A stretch of DNA of 64,000 nucleotides from Actinomycetes bacterium (GTDB lineage: Bacteria; Actinomycetota; Acidimicrobiia; Acidimicrobiales; RAAP-2): positions 52,197 to 116,196 of the forward strand of contig JAKBGV010000002.1 of assembly GCA_021837305.1 (NCBI GenBank), given 5' to 3'. The position numbers were made by a program, and so were the translations under genes. Below, in pieces: positions 1 through 10,066 of this stretch. The notes under the pieces are model-generated. The model made no database searches. It saw nothing but the letters and a program-made list of their open reading frames with translations, and was not told where the DNA came from. Each line of letters starts with the position of its first letter. The first letter of the stretch is position 1.

Positions 1-2
1 AG

Positions 3-557
3 GGCGGTGCCGCCGCGATCTCGGTGCTCACTGACGAGGAGTTCTTCGGTGGTTCCCTCGACGACCTGCGCGCGGTCCGATCGGTGGTCGACCGGCCGAT
101 CCTGCGCAAGGACTTCACCATCGCCGAGAACGACGTGCTCGACGCCCGCGACGTGGGTGCCGCAGCGGTCCTCTTGATCGTGTCGGTGTTGAGTGACGAG
201 ATGTTGGCCCGGTTGATCGCACTCGCTTCGGACTGCGGCCTCGACAGTCTTGTCGAGGTGCACGACGAGTCCGAGTCTCACCGTGCACTCGCGGCCGGTG
301 CGTCGATCGTGGGCGTGAACCAACGTGACCTGCGAAGCTTCGAGGTCGATCCCGATCGGGCGCTGCGCATCGGGGCGTCGTTGCCACCGACGATCGTCAC
401 GGTGGCCGAGTCAGGACTCGCCAGTGTCGCCGACGTCGAGCGCGTCGCCGCCGGAGGCTTTGACGCGGTCCTGGTCGGGGAGACCTTCGTGCGCAGTTCG
501 TCACCCGCAGCGCTCGTGGCCGAGTTCGCTGGCGTCAGGCGGAGTCCGCGTGCGTGA
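3..557 (+). CDS. trpC: Indole-3-glycerol phosphate synthase, C-terminal part (5' truncated by window edge)
   Basis: TrpC closes the indole ring in tryptophan synthesis, converting CdRP to indole-3-glycerol phosphate. The reading frame is open from the first bases of the window, so the N-terminus lies outside it. Visible (beta/alpha)8-barrel signatures are ILRKDFTI with the catalytic Lys, VGVNQRDL (usually VGxNNRDL; here the second Asn is Gln) and TVAESGL with the active-site Glu. It is followed directly by trpF, trpB and trpA on the same strand. The stop codon overlaps the trpF start by 8 nt, so the four genes are almost certainly one operon. Confidence 0.95.
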   Translation, partial: GGAAAISVLTDEEFFGGSLDDLRAVRSVVDRPILRKDFTIAENDVLDARDVGAAAVLLIVSVLSDEMLARLIALASDCGLDSLVEVHDESESHRALAAGASIVGVNQRDLRSFEVDPDRALRIGASLPPTIVTVAESGLASVADVERVAAGGFDAVLVGETFVRSSSPAALVAEFAGVRRSPRA

Positions 558-1185
558 CCTCGATCGCCCCAGCTTCATCAAGATTTGTGGCGTCACGTCG
601 ATTGACGACGCGGCCCTGGTACACGGCGCCGGCGCCGACGCTCTCGGGCTGATCATCGCACCCTCGCGGCGTCGCGTTACGGTCTCCGATGCGCGTGAAG
701 TGGCCGCGTGGGCGAAGGGTCGGTTGCTGAGCGTGCTCGTCGTTCGCGAGCTCGACGACCGCGCGATCCTCGAGGCCGTCGATCGAGTCGGACCCGACGC
801 CGTCCAACTGCACGACGGGCTCTCCACCGAACTCGCCGAAGGACTGCGCGAACGTGGTCGCCTGCTCATTCGCGCCCTCGCGATCGGAAGTGACCAGTTC
901 TGGCAATTCGATGACGCCATCGTCGACGCCGTGCTGCTCGACGGTCAACGTCCCGGCAGCGGCGACGTGCACGGTTGGCAGGACGTAGAGCGACGCTCGT
1001 GGACCCGACCGGTCATCGCCGCCGGGGGATTAACGTCGTCCAACGTGAGCGAGATCATCAGCCGACCGTGGGTGTGGGGCGTCGACGTCGCGAGCGGCGT
1101 CGAGGCGTCGCCCGGCCATAAGGACCGCGACGCCGTCGTAGCCTTCGTCACGAACGCGCGCGACGCGTTCGCGGGGCGCCCGTGA
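550..1185 (+). CDS. trpF: Phosphoribosylanthranilate isomerase
   Basis: TrpF isomerises phosphoribosylanthranilate to CdRP, the step before TrpC. The GTG at 550 gives 211 residues, the normal length; the open frame extends further upstream only by running through trpC. The N-terminal KICGVT carries the general-base Cys, and the C-terminal VASGVE plus HKD match the acid Asp region and phosphate-binding end of the family. A stand-alone trpF is notable because mycobacteria and streptomycetes use the dual HisA/TrpF enzyme PriA instead. It overlaps both neighbours, which suggests translational coupling. Confidence 0.93.
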   Translation: MRDLDRPSFIKICGVTSIDDAALVHGAGADALGLIIAPSRRRVTVSDAREVAAWAKGRLLSVLVVRELDDRAILEAVDRVGPDAVQLHDGLSTELAEGLRERGRLLIRALAIGSDQFWQFDDAIVDAVLLDGQRPGSGDVHGWQDVERRSWTRPVIAAGGLTSSNVSEIISRPWVWGVDVASGVEASPGHKDRDAVVAFVTNARDAFAGRP

Positions 1186-2357
1186 GCGCGGTCATGGGGC
1201 CGCCCGACGCGGGTGGGCACTTCGGCAGCTTCGGCGGACGTTTTGTACCCGAGGCGCTCATGCCGGCCTGTCTAGAACTCGACGCGGCCTTTCGCGACGC
1301 CTGGGCCGATCCCGACTTCGTCGCCGAGTACCACCGGACCTTGCGCGAGTTCGGTGGACGGCCGACGCCCGTGACCTACCTGGGCCGTCTCTCGGAGCGG
1401 TTGGGTCTCTCGGTCTACGCCAAGCGCGAGGACCTCGCCCACACCGGGAGCCACAAGATCAACAATGTGGTCGGCCAGGCGCTCTTGACCAAGCGAATGG
1501 GCAAGACGCGCGTCATCGCCGAGACCGGGGCGGGTCAGCACGGGGTCGCGACCGCGACCGCCGCGGCGCGGCTCGGACTCGCGTGCTCGGTCTACATGGG
1601 CGAGGTAGACACCGTTCGCCAGGCGCTCAACGTCTTTCGCATGGAACTCCTGGGCGCGACGGTGGTCCCGGTCACCTCGGGTAGCCGCACGCTGAAGGAC
1701 GCGGTCAATGAGGCGCTGCGCGAATGGGTGACCTGCGTGGCCGATACGCACTACTGCATTGGGTCGGTCATGGGACCGCACCCGTTCCCGTGGATGGTCC
1801 GCGAGTTCCAGAGCGTCATCGGCGTCGAGGCGGCCAACCAGTTGCGCGACTTCGGTGTGACGACGCCCGATTTCGTGGTCGCCTGCGTCGGTGGCGGATC
1901 GAACGCAGCGGGGGTATTCGCGGGATTCGCGGACTCGTCGGCCCAACTCATCGGGGTCGAGGCCGCGGGCGGCTCGGCAGTCGGTCTCGGGGTGCCCGGC
2001 GTGCTACACGGGATGCGCTCACTTCTACTCCAGGATGACCACGGACAGATCGAGGAGGCTTACTCCATCTCGGCGGGTCTGGACTACCCGGGCATCGGCC
2101 CCGAGCACGCGTACCTCGCCGACCAGGGACGCGCACGCTACGTCGCGGTGGGCGACGACGTGGTGATCGAGGCGCTCCAAGTGCTCAGTGAGCTCGAAGG
2201 TATCATCCCGGCACTCGAGACGGCCCACGCCGTGGCCTGGCTGCTCCGTGCGGCGGGTGACGAGATCCCCGCCGGTTCCACCGTGCTGCTCAACCTTTCG
2301 GGACGCGGTGACAAGGACGTAGCCCAGGTGCGAAGCATCCTGCGAGGCGAGTCGTGA
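1182..2357 (+). CDS. trpB: Tryptophan synthase beta chain
   Basis: TrpB is the PLP-dependent subunit that joins indole and serine to form tryptophan. It has 391 residues, typical for the family. HTGSHKINN contains the PLP-binding Lys (about residue 92), GAGQHG is the conserved loop after it, and GGGSNAAG binds the PLP phosphate. The GTG at 1182 overlaps the trpF stop by 4 nt (GTGA). An ATG four codons later is a possible alternative start. Confidence 0.97.
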   Translation: MSAVMGPPDAGGHFGSFGGRFVPEALMPACLELDAAFRDAWADPDFVAEYHRTLREFGGRPTPVTYLGRLSERLGLSVYAKREDLAHTGSHKINNVVGQALLTKRMGKTRVIAETGAGQHGVATATAAARLGLACSVYMGEVDTVRQALNVFRMELLGATVVPVTSGSRTLKDAVNEALREWVTCVADTHYCIGSVMGPHPFPWMVREFQSVIGVEAANQLRDFGVTTPDFVVACVGGGSNAAGVFAGFADSSAQLIGVEAAGGSAVGLGVPGVLHGMRSLLLQDDHGQIEEAYSISAGLDYPGIGPEHAYLADQGRARYVAVGDDVVIEALQVLSELEGIIPALETAHAVAWLLRAAGDEIPAGSTVLLNLSGRGDKDVAQVRSILRGES

Positions 2358-3136
2358 CCACCCTTGATACACGCCTGCGTGACCTGCGCACGCGACGCAA
2401 GGCACTCGTGCCCTACTTCATCGGCGGACTCACGGCGGACTGGACGACCTACGTGTCGGCCTCGATCCTCGCGGGAGCCGACGTGATCGAGGTTGGCGTG
2501 CCGTTCTCCGATCCCATGATGGACGGCCCCGTGATCCAAGCGGGGGCGTTGCGCGCGCTCAGTAACAACGTGACCCTGGAGTCGATCTGTCATGACTTGT
2601 CGGTCGCCGCCTTCGAGGTGCCGATCGTCGTGATGACCTACTACAACGTGCTGCACCACTTCGGTCTCGAACGCTCGGCTGAACTGCTCGCCCAGAGCGG
2701 CGTGGCCGGTGTGATCGTGCCGGACCTCGCGATCGAGGAGTCGACGCCCTGGCACGACGTCGCCACCGCCGCCGACGTCGCGACGGTCCTGATGGTCGCG
2801 CCCTCGAGCCCCGCAGAGCGCGTGCAGCGGATCGGCGAACTGTCCCAGGGCTTCGTCTACGCGGCCGCGCGGATGGCGGTGACGGGTCGGGCCGCGGACG
2901 TCGGGGACGCGAGTCGGGTCGTGCAGGCGGTCCGGGCAACTTGTGACACACCCACGTACGTCGGCATCGGCATCACGACCGCAGACCACGCGCGCGAGGC
3001 GGCCACCCTCAGCGACGGCGTCATCGTCGGTTCGGCCCTGGTGCAGCGGATCCTTGACGGCGCGTCCGCTCAGGAACTCGAGGGCGCAATCTCGACGTTC
3101 CGGCGGGCGCTAGACGGAGCGTCCTCAGAGGCCTGA
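2354..3136 (+). CDS. trpA: Tryptophan synthase alpha chain
   Basis: TrpA cleaves indole-3-glycerol phosphate and passes indole through the tunnel to TrpB. It has 260 residues. The segment [15 protein letters not shown] carries the two catalytic acids (Glu and Asp), and GIGI near the C-terminus is the phosphate-binding strand. The GTG start overlaps the trpB stop (GTGA). It is the last gene of the trp operon: a 180-bp intergenic stretch with operator-like repeats follows. Confidence 0.96.
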   Translation: MTTLDTRLRDLRTRRKALVPYFIGGLTADWTTYVSASILAGADVIEVGVPFSDPMMDGPVIQAGALRALSNNVTLESICHDLSVAAFEVPIVVMTYYNVLHHFGLERSAELLAQSGVAGVIVPDLAIEESTPWHDVATAADVATVLMVAPSSPAERVQRIGELSQGFVYAAARMAVTGRAADVGDASRVVQAVRATCDTPTYVGIGITTADHAREAATLSDGVIVGSALVQRILDGASAQELEGAISTFRRALDGASSEA

Positions 3137-3151
3137 AACTTTCGTGTCAAT

Positions 3152-3165
3152 GGGACTAAAGTCCC
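3152..3165. promoter_or_regulatory. DosR/DevR-box-like palindrome
   Basis: The 14-bp sequence GGGACTAAAGTCCC is a palindrome apart from its AA centre and matches the core of the mycobacterial DosR box (GGGACTWWAGTCCC) at every position; the three flanking bases on each side do not match the full 20-bp consensus. It lies 154 bp upstream of the acetate transporter start. It could also form a 5-bp hairpin after trpA, but it lacks a convincing U-tract, so an operator is the better reading. Confidence 0.5.
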
Positions 3166-3195
3166 TAGAGTTTCTGGGTGACCAGGCTAAATGAT

Positions 3196-3211
3196 TGTGA
3201 AGTTTTTCACG
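3196..3211. promoter_or_regulatory. CRP/GlxR-like operator
   Basis: TGTGA, six bases, then TCACG matches the CRP-family consensus TGTGA-N6-TCACA at 9 of 10 positions, and the arms GTGAA/TTCAC are symmetric. In actinobacteria CRP/GlxR-type proteins control acetate genes (known for Corynebacterium GlxR and mycobacterial CRP). The position upstream of the acetate transporter fits that role; binding itself is inferred. Confidence 0.45.
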
Positions 3212-3318
3212 TATTGGGGCCCCGATGAGCCGCGTCTCACGTTGGCGCTGGTGTTTAATCGGATGTGAACCCTCAATCCTGGGGGTTCGCTGTGAACTCA
3301 AAAATTGGGGGTATTTCA

Positions 3319-3882
3319 ATGGCAGACGAACACAAGGTAGCTGATCCGGGTCCGTTGGGTCTCGCAGCGTTCGCGATGACGACATTCTGTCTCAGCAGCG
3401 CGAACGCCAACCTGTGGCACGGGGCGGGAGTGGCAGCCGCGCTCTCGCTGGCGTTGGTATACGGCGGATTCGCTCAGATACTTGCTGGCATGTGGGAGTT
3501 CATGCGGAAGAACACCTTCGGTGCGCTTGCCTTCACGTCATACGGTGCGTTCTGGATTTCACTGTACGCCCTTGTCAATTTCCAAAAGGCCTTCCCGGGA
3601 CCATCCGTGGGAGTCTTCCTCCTCGGGTGGACCATCTTCACCGCGTACATGCTGATCGCGTCAGCGAAGACCAACACGATTCTGTTCTTGGTCTTCCTGG
3701 TGCTGACGGTCACGTTCGTGTTCCTGACGATCGGGAACTGGGGCGCTGGCCACACGAGCATGGTTCGTATCGGTGGGTGGCTTGGCCTCGTCACCGCGCT
3801 GCTCGCCTGGTACGCCTCGGCGGCCGGCGTCATCAACGACACGTTCAAGAAGGTGGTTCTTCCGGTCGGCCCGCGCGGCTAA
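3319..3882 (+). CDS. satP: Acetate uptake transporter, SatP/YaaH (GPR1/FUN34) family
   Basis: An inner-membrane carrier, likely for acetate or succinate with protons. The protein has 187 residues and six hydrophobic segments. The family's N-terminal signature is present in divergent form (ADPGPLGLAAFAMTTF, then NANLW), as is YGGFAQILAGMWEF after TM2. The ATG at 3319 is preferred over an in-frame ATG at 3265 because a GGGGG ribosome-binding site ends 7 nt before it. Acetyl-CoA synthetase follows on the same strand behind a strong terminator, so uptake and activation of acetate sit together but are transcribed separately. Confidence 0.9.
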   Translation: MADEHKVADPGPLGLAAFAMTTFCLSSANANLWHGAGVAAALSLALVYGGFAQILAGMWEFMRKNTFGALAFTSYGAFWISLYALVNFQKAFPGPSVGVFLLGWTIFTAYMLIASAKTNTILFLVFLVLTVTFVFLTIGNWGAGHTSMVRIGGWLGLVTALLAWYASAAGVINDTFKKVVLPVGPRG

Positions 3883-3920
3883 GGTACGAGTCACTGGTGG
3901 CTTGCCACCGGACCCAACCG

Positions 3921-3965
3921 CCAACAGCGCCCGACCACTTTGGTTCGGGCGCTGTTGGCATTTTG
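3921..3965 (+). terminator. Rho-independent terminator after satP
   Basis: A perfect 14-bp GC-rich inverted repeat (3921-3934 with 3945-3958, starting CCAACAGCGCCCGA) with a 10-nt loop, followed by CATTTT. It separates satP from acs. Confidence 0.85.
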
Positions 3966-4010
3966 GGGCGAAGTAGGGATACTCTCGCCTCAACGTTGCA
4001 ATGCAGTACA

Positions 4011-4027
4011 CGTAAAACCGTTTTGCG
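4011..4027. promoter_or_regulatory. 17-bp palindrome upstream of acs
   Basis: CGTAAAACCGTTTTGCG is an inverted repeat with 8-nt arms (one mismatched pair) around a single central base. It lies 34 bp before the acs start in an otherwise GC-rich region. Position and symmetry suggest a repressor or activator site; no family is assigned. Confidence 0.35.
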
Positions 4028-4060
4028 GTATCTCCGTATCAACTACTCCCTGGGGGAACT

Positions 4061-6031
<1,971 letters not shown>

Positions 6032-6043
6032 GCACCTTTGACG

Positions 6044-6080
6044 CGACGATGCCCCGGGGGATGTCCCCGGGGCATCGTCG
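6044..6080. terminator. Bidirectional terminator hairpin between acs and the convergent oxidoreductase
   Basis: A 16-bp perfect stem (6044-6059 with 6065-6080, CGACGATGCCCCGGGG) and a 5-nt loop lie between two convergent genes. The right arm ends at the last codon of the minus-strand gene. Confidence 0.8.
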
Positions 6081-7493
6081 TTACGAATCGAAGCCGATGC
6101 CGAAGAGATCCATCATCTTCAGCCAGAGGTTGCGCTTGCCCTCGTGCTCGTCGGCGTGCTTCAGCGATGCCTGGGTAAGCCGGATGAACAGCCACTTGAA
6201 CGGTTCGGGCGGAAAGGGGAGTGGCTTCTTTCGCACCATGGTGAGCCGGGTGCGCTCCGTGTCGAGCCCGTCGAGCAGATCGAGCATGGTCGCCGCGCCG
6301 AAGCGTGTCGACCCGACGCCCAGACCGGTGAAGCCGAGTACGTAAGCGACCTTCTCGTCCATCGCGGTACCCCAGAAGGGGGAGAACCGGGTACAAGTGT
6401 CGATGGCGCCGCCCCAAGCGTGGGTGAACTTCACGTCGGACAACTGGGGGAACGTCTCGAGGAAATGGCTGGCGAGCGTCGCGTAGGTCTCGGCGTTGAA
6501 CTCGTACTCGCGACGGACTCGACCGCGGAAGTTGTAGATGGCGTCGTACCCGCCCCACACGATCGATCGGTCGTTGGTCAGGCGGTAGTAGTGGAACCGG
6601 TTGCCCGCGTCGGCCACTCCTTCTCGACCGGCCCACCCGATCGAGGCCATCTGTTCGTCGCTCAGCGGTTCGGTGACCAACTGATAGTCATAGACGGGCA
6701 CAACGTACTTGCGCACCGAGCGAAGTAGCGACGGGAACACGTTCGTCGCGAGTGCGACCCGTGCCGCGGTCACGGCACCGTAGGGGGTATGGACGCGAAC
6801 GGCGTCGTCGACGTCTTCGAGCCACTCGACGCGTGAGTTCTCATAGATCGTCACACCGAGGGACTCGCACGCGCGTTCGAGGCCCCAGACGAGTCGAGCC
6901 GGGTCAACCAGTGCCGTCCCGTCGGGGTCGAAGATGGCACCCTCGTAGATCGGCGAATTCACCCGGGCGCGCACCTCGTCACGAGACAGCACGAGCACGT
7001 GATCGCCCATCTCATTGCGCAGACGCGCCTCTTCGACCATGTCGGCCATCTGCCACGGGGCGAGTGCCACGCGCAACTCGCCCGTTCGCTCGAAGTCGCA
7101 CTCGATGCCGTAGCGCTCGATGGTCGCCTCAATCGCGTCGAGGTTCTCACGTCCGAGCCGCTCGATCACCGCCATCTCATCGGCGAAGCGGCGTCTCCCG
7201 TTGTTAAAGCCGTGGGTCAGCGAAGCCGAACAGAAGCCCCCATTGCGCCCCGACGCACCGGCACCGGTCTCATACTGCTCGACGACCACGACATTGCGCT
7301 CGGGGTCGCGCTCCTTGGCGAGCAGCGCGGTCCACAAACCGGTGTAGCCACCACCCACGACGCACAGATCTGCGCCGACCTCACCGATGAGGGCCGAATG
7401 CGACGCGGGCTCCAGCGGATCGGAGTCGAGCCACCAGAGTTCCGGTTGCACGTCGGCGAGATGACGAAGGACGGAAGGACTCTTCTTGTCCAT
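6081..7493 (-). CDS. FAD-dependent amino-acid/amine oxidoreductase (DAO superfamily)
   Basis: A 470-residue flavoprotein of the DAO/glycine-oxidase fold. The N-terminal dinucleotide-binding motif VVGGGYTGLWTA (about residue 46) and the following GASGRNGGFCSA loop resemble PuuB-type gamma-glutamylputrescine oxidases and related amine dehydrogenases. The C-terminal region GFTGLGVGST closes the FAD site. No adjacent putrescine-pathway gene supports a specific substrate. A perfect inverted repeat sits 5 bp upstream of the ATG and paired direct repeats lie further up, so the gene is probably regulated at its own promoter. Confidence 0.75.
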   Translation of the reverse strand: MDKKSPSVLRHLADVQPELWWLDSDPLEPASHSALIGEVGADLCVVGGGYTGLWTALLAKERDPERNVVVVEQYETGAGASGRNGGFCSASLTHGFNNGRRRFADEMAVIERLGRENLDAIEATIERYGIECDFERTGELRVALAPWQMADMVEEARLRNEMGDHVLVLSRDEVRARVNSPIYEGAIFDPDGTALVDPARLVWGLERACESLGVTIYENSRVEWLEDVDDAVRVHTPYGAVTAARVALATNVFPSLLRSVRKYVVPVYDYQLVTEPLSDEQMASIGWAGREGVADAGNRFHYYRLTNDRSIVWGGYDAIYNFRGRVRREYEFNAETYATLASHFLETFPQLSDVKFTHAWGGAIDTCTRFSPFWGTAMDEKVAYVLGFTGLGVGSTRFGAATMLDLLDGLDTERTRLTMVRKKPLPFPPEPFKWLFIRLTQASLKHADEHEGKRNLWLKMMDLFGIGFDS

Positions 7494-7498
7494 GACGT

Positions 7499-7517
7499 TT
7501 CCAACCTGCGGTTGGAA
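7499..7517. promoter_or_regulatory. Operator-like inverted repeat before the DAO oxidoreductase
   Basis: TTCCAACC-TGC-GGTTGGAA: perfect 8-bp arms with a 3-bp spacer, beginning 6 bp from the start codon at 7493. A dimeric regulator bound here would cover the translation start or promoter. Confidence 0.45.
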
Positions 7518-7546
7518 TCACCCTCTCTGAGAACTACCTCTTTCGC

Positions 7547-7574
7547 CCAGTGTCCAGACGAACGCCAGTGTCCA
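7547..7574. repeat. Direct repeats CCAGTGTCCA, 18 bp apart
   Basis: Two exact copies (7547-7556 and 7565-7574) of CCAGTGTCCA lie upstream of the minus-strand oxidoreductase. The 18-bp period and location suggest paired activator half-sites. Confidence 0.35.
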
Positions 7575-7621
7575 AACCAGCCTCTGCCAGAAGAGTCTAC
7601 CAAGTCGAGGTCGCCAAAGAC

Positions 7622-8692
7622 CTACCCGTGGCGAACCGTACGCGCCCGGTCGAGCTGGGGCGGCCACTCGATGACCTCGCCCAGACTCTCGGCCGCGTTA
7701 AGGGCCCAGCGCGGATTGCGCAGGAAGGCTCGCGCCAACATGACCGCGTCAGCCCGACCCTCAGCAATGATCGCTTCGGCCTGGGCCGATTCGGTGATGA
7801 GGCCCACTGCGCTCGTGACGACGTCGGCCTCCCGGCGTATCGCTTCGGCGAAAGGCACCTGGTACCCCGGAGAGACGGGGATGTGCGCGCCGGCCACGTT
7901 GCCGCCCGAGGAGACGTCGACGAGATCGACGCCGGCGGTGCGCAAGAGCCTGGCGAGCGCGATCGTCTGGTCGAGGTCCCAACCCCCATCGGTCCAGTCA
8001 GTCGCCGAGACGCGCACGAACAGCGGCGCGCCGTCGAGTCGCCCACGTACGGCCTCGACCACCTCGAGAAGGAACCGGGTCCGATTCTCGAAGGAGCCGC
8101 CGTAGTGGTCCTGGCGGCGGTTCGACAGCGGTGAGAGGAACTGGTGCAACAGGTAGCCGTGTGCGGCATGGATCTCGACGAGGTCGAACCCGGCCGCGCG
8201 CGCCCGACTGGCGCCGTCGGCGAAATCCCCTACGAGCCGCTCAATCTCACTGACTTCGAGGGCCCGGGGTTCGGGATAGCCCGCGAAAGCGAGAGCACTC
8301 GGCGCTACCGTCTGCCACCCACCCTCCGCCGGGCTCGCGTGTGCGCGGTCGGCCCAGGGAGCGAGCGTCGAGCCCTTGCGTCCGGCGTGCGCGAGCTGGA
8401 TGCCGATTGTCGCGCCGTGCTCGTGGGCGAAGTCCACCACGGGGTGCCAGGCCGCAACCTGTTCGTCGTTCCACAGACCGGGACAACTGAGCGAGATCCG
8501 ACCGGCCGGCTCGACGGCGGTCGCCTCGGCCATGATCAGCCCCGCTCCACCAGTGGCGAAGACGCCGAGGTGGACGCGGTGCCAGTCACCGACCACACCG
8601 TCCTTCGCCGAGTACTGACACATGGCGCTCACCCACGCGCGATTCTTCACGGTGCGCTGACCGATCGTGATCGGAGAGAAGAGATGAGACAC
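7622..8692 (-). CDS. NADH:flavin oxidoreductase, Old Yellow Enzyme family (YqjM-like)
   Basis: A soluble FMN ene-reductase, predicted to reduce alpha,beta-unsaturated carbonyls. The protein has 356 residues from the GTG at 8692, preceded by AAGGA; the open frame extends upstream but without family homology. Class-III OYE signatures are present: SAMCQYSAKDG with the flavin-tuning Cys, QLAHAGRK, and HAAHGYLLHQFLSP followed by DHYGGSFENR. No partner enzyme is evident. Divergent from the FAH-family gene. Confidence 0.88.
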   Translation of the reverse strand: MSHLFSPITIGQRTVKNRAWVSAMCQYSAKDGVVGDWHRVHLGVFATGGAGLIMAEATAVEPAGRISLSCPGLWNDEQVAAWHPVVDFAHEHGATIGIQLAHAGRKGSTLAPWADRAHASPAEGGWQTVAPSALAFAGYPEPRALEVSEIERLVGDFADGASRARAAGFDLVEIHAAHGYLLHQFLSPLSNRRQDHYGGSFENRTRFLLEVVEAVRGRLDGAPLFVRVSATDWTDGGWDLDQTIALARLLRTAGVDLVDVSSGGNVAGAHIPVSPGYQVPFAEAIRREADVVTSAVGLITESAQAEAIIAEGRADAVMLARAFLRNPRWALNAAESLGEVIEWPPQLDRARTVRHG

Positions 8693-8805
8693 GTGACGTC
8701 CTTCATTCGGGGTGGAATTCAAATCTACCGGTCGACTCCGCCGGATTTTGCACCACGCAGGCCTCGGTAAACTGGTTCGAACGAATTTGACCGGTAAGGA
8801 GACTC

Positions 8806-9657
8806 GTGCGTATTGCGAACGTTGATGGCCGTGCAGTGATCGTCCTCGATGACGGATTCGTAGACATTGCGGCAGTATCCAACGGGCGCTTCGCCGCCTC
8901 GACGCGTGAAGTACTCGGACAGCTCGAGGAACTGCAGTCGTGGTTCGCACTCGAGTCGCCAGCGGTCACCGAAGTGATCACCGCGGACGAGCTCGAGCGA
9001 AGTGGACGACTCGGGCCCGTGGTGGCTACCCCGAGTCAGATCTTCGCCGTCGGGCTCAACTACCGCACCCACGCCGCCGAAATGGGCCTCACACCACCGT
9101 CACAGCCGATGATCTTCGCGAAGTTCGCATCGTGCTTGGCGGGCGCGAACGCGACGTTCCCCATCGTCTCGCCGCGTACCGACTGGGAGGCCGAACTCGT
9201 GCTCGTCGTCGGGCGCGGCGGACGTGACATCGCAGTGGGCGATGCGCTCGACTCGCTCGCTGGCTACTGCGTGGGCCAGGACGTGAGTGACCGTGACCTG
9301 CAGATGTCCGGCTCACCGGCACAGTTCAGCTTGGGCAAGTCGCATCGGAACTTCGCGCCGGTCGGTCCGTGGATCACCACGCGCGATGAGGTGCCCGACC
9401 CGAACGATCTGGAGATCGTGTGCCGGGTGAACGGGGTCACGTTCCAGGACTCGACGACTCACGACATGGTCTTCCACGTGCCCGAGATCGTCTCGTACGT
9501 CTCGACCGTCTGCGAGCTGCGCCCCGGAGACCTCATCTTCACTGGTAGTCCACACGGGGTCGGTCAGGGGCAGAAACCACCGGTCTTCCTGCGCTCCGGT
9601 GACAACGTGGTGACCACGATCGCCGGCCTCGGCACGCTCCGCAACCACGCCGAGTAG
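8806..9657 (+). CDS. Fumarylacetoacetate hydrolase family protein
   Basis: A 283-residue member of the FAH superfamily, metal-dependent hydrolases, decarboxylases or isomerases acting on 2-oxo acids. GLNYRTHAAEMG is the family's substrate-site signature. DWEAELVLVVGR contains the metal-binding Glu residues, and LGKSHRNFAPVGPW and IFTGSPHGVG follow in the expected order. The GTG at 8806 has an AAGGAG ribosome-binding site 4 nt upstream, one of the minority of leadered genes here. The substrate cannot be read from the sequence. Confidence 0.88.
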   Translation: MRIANVDGRAVIVLDDGFVDIAAVSNGRFAASTREVLGQLEELQSWFALESPAVTEVITADELERSGRLGPVVATPSQIFAVGLNYRTHAAEMGLTPPSQPMIFAKFASCLAGANATFPIVSPRTDWEAELVLVVGRGGRDIAVGDALDSLAGYCVGQDVSDRDLQMSGSPAQFSLGKSHRNFAPVGPWITTRDEVPDPNDLEIVCRVNGVTFQDSTTHDMVFHVPEIVSYVSTVCELRPGDLIFTGSPHGVGQGQKPPVFLRSGDNVVTTIAGLGTLRNHAE

Positions 9658-9681
9658 GCCGCTCGCTTTGCGCTGGCGGCC
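9657..9681 (+). terminator. Hairpin after the FAH-family gene
   Basis: GGCCGC (9657-9662) pairs with GCGGCC (9676-9681), with an inner CGC/GCG. There is no clear T-tract, so it may be a weak terminator or a pause/stabiliser. Confidence 0.35.
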
Positions 9682-9798
9682 GTGTCAGAATCCGGCTCGA
9701 AGCGACCACAGTGACTGGGGCTCGCTCGGGTCGTCGACCCCGTCCACACGCTCGGTGCTCGAAACACCGTCTCGAAGGGCGACGCGGACGCGCTGATG

Positions 9799-9877
9799 TG
9801 GTCGGGCTGGGGAGATTTGAACTCCCGATCTCTCGGCCCCCAGCCGAGCGCTCTAGACCAAACTAAGCCACAGCCCG
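9799..9877 (-). tRNA. tRNA-Pro (anticodon GGG)
   Basis: On the minus strand the acceptor CGGGCTG pairs with CAGCCCG. The anticodon arm CTCGG-CTGGGGG-CCGAG gives GGG, reading proline CCC. The T arm is GGGAG-TTCAAAT-CTCCC, the discriminator is A, and the 3' CCA is encoded in the DNA. All four arms fold without mismatches in the stems I checked. Confidence 0.93.
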
Positions 9878-9903
9878 TGAGGGTCCAATGATAGCCGGTT
9901 GGT

Positions 9904-10059
9904 CTAGGCCGACTGGCGGTGCGCCCCGTGTGGCTGATCGGGATTGGTGAGCCACGCCCGTGCCTCGAAGAGGAACGCGACCGTCTCACCGGTGGCCTTG
10001 GCCCGTAGCGCCTCGAGGATCCGCTCATCGAGGGCGTTCAGTAACTCGGCGTTTGACAT
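9904..10059 (-). CDS. Small conserved-looking protein, 51 residues, unknown function
   Basis: A short ORF starting with ATG and preceded by AGGAGAG at good spacing. It begins MSNAELLNALDERILEALR, an amphipathic helix pattern, then a KATGETVAFLFEARAWL segment and a short polar tail. Codon use is like its neighbours and it fills the space between thiS (7 bp upstream) and the tRNA. It probably belongs to the thiO-thiS transcript. I do not recognise a family. Confidence 0.6.
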   Translation of the reverse strand: MSNAELLNALDERILEALRAKATGETVAFLFEARAWLTNPDQPHGAHRQSA

Positions 10060-10066
10060 CTCTCTC

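Noticed and set aside
3150..3170. Trp-operon terminator instead of a DosR-like box
   Set aside because: The hairpin would have only a 5-bp stem with a 4-nt loop and no clean U-tract, whereas the 14-bp palindrome matches a known operator core exactly.
9799..9877. tRNA embedded in a mobile-element attachment site
   Set aside because: No direct repeat of the tRNA 3' end and no integrase gene nearby.
9564..10028. 154-codon minus-strand ORF across the tRNA
   Set aside because: It runs through the tRNA-Pro gene and the 3' end of the FAH-family gene, and its translation is low-complexity Arg/Ser/Pro: a GC-rich shadow frame.
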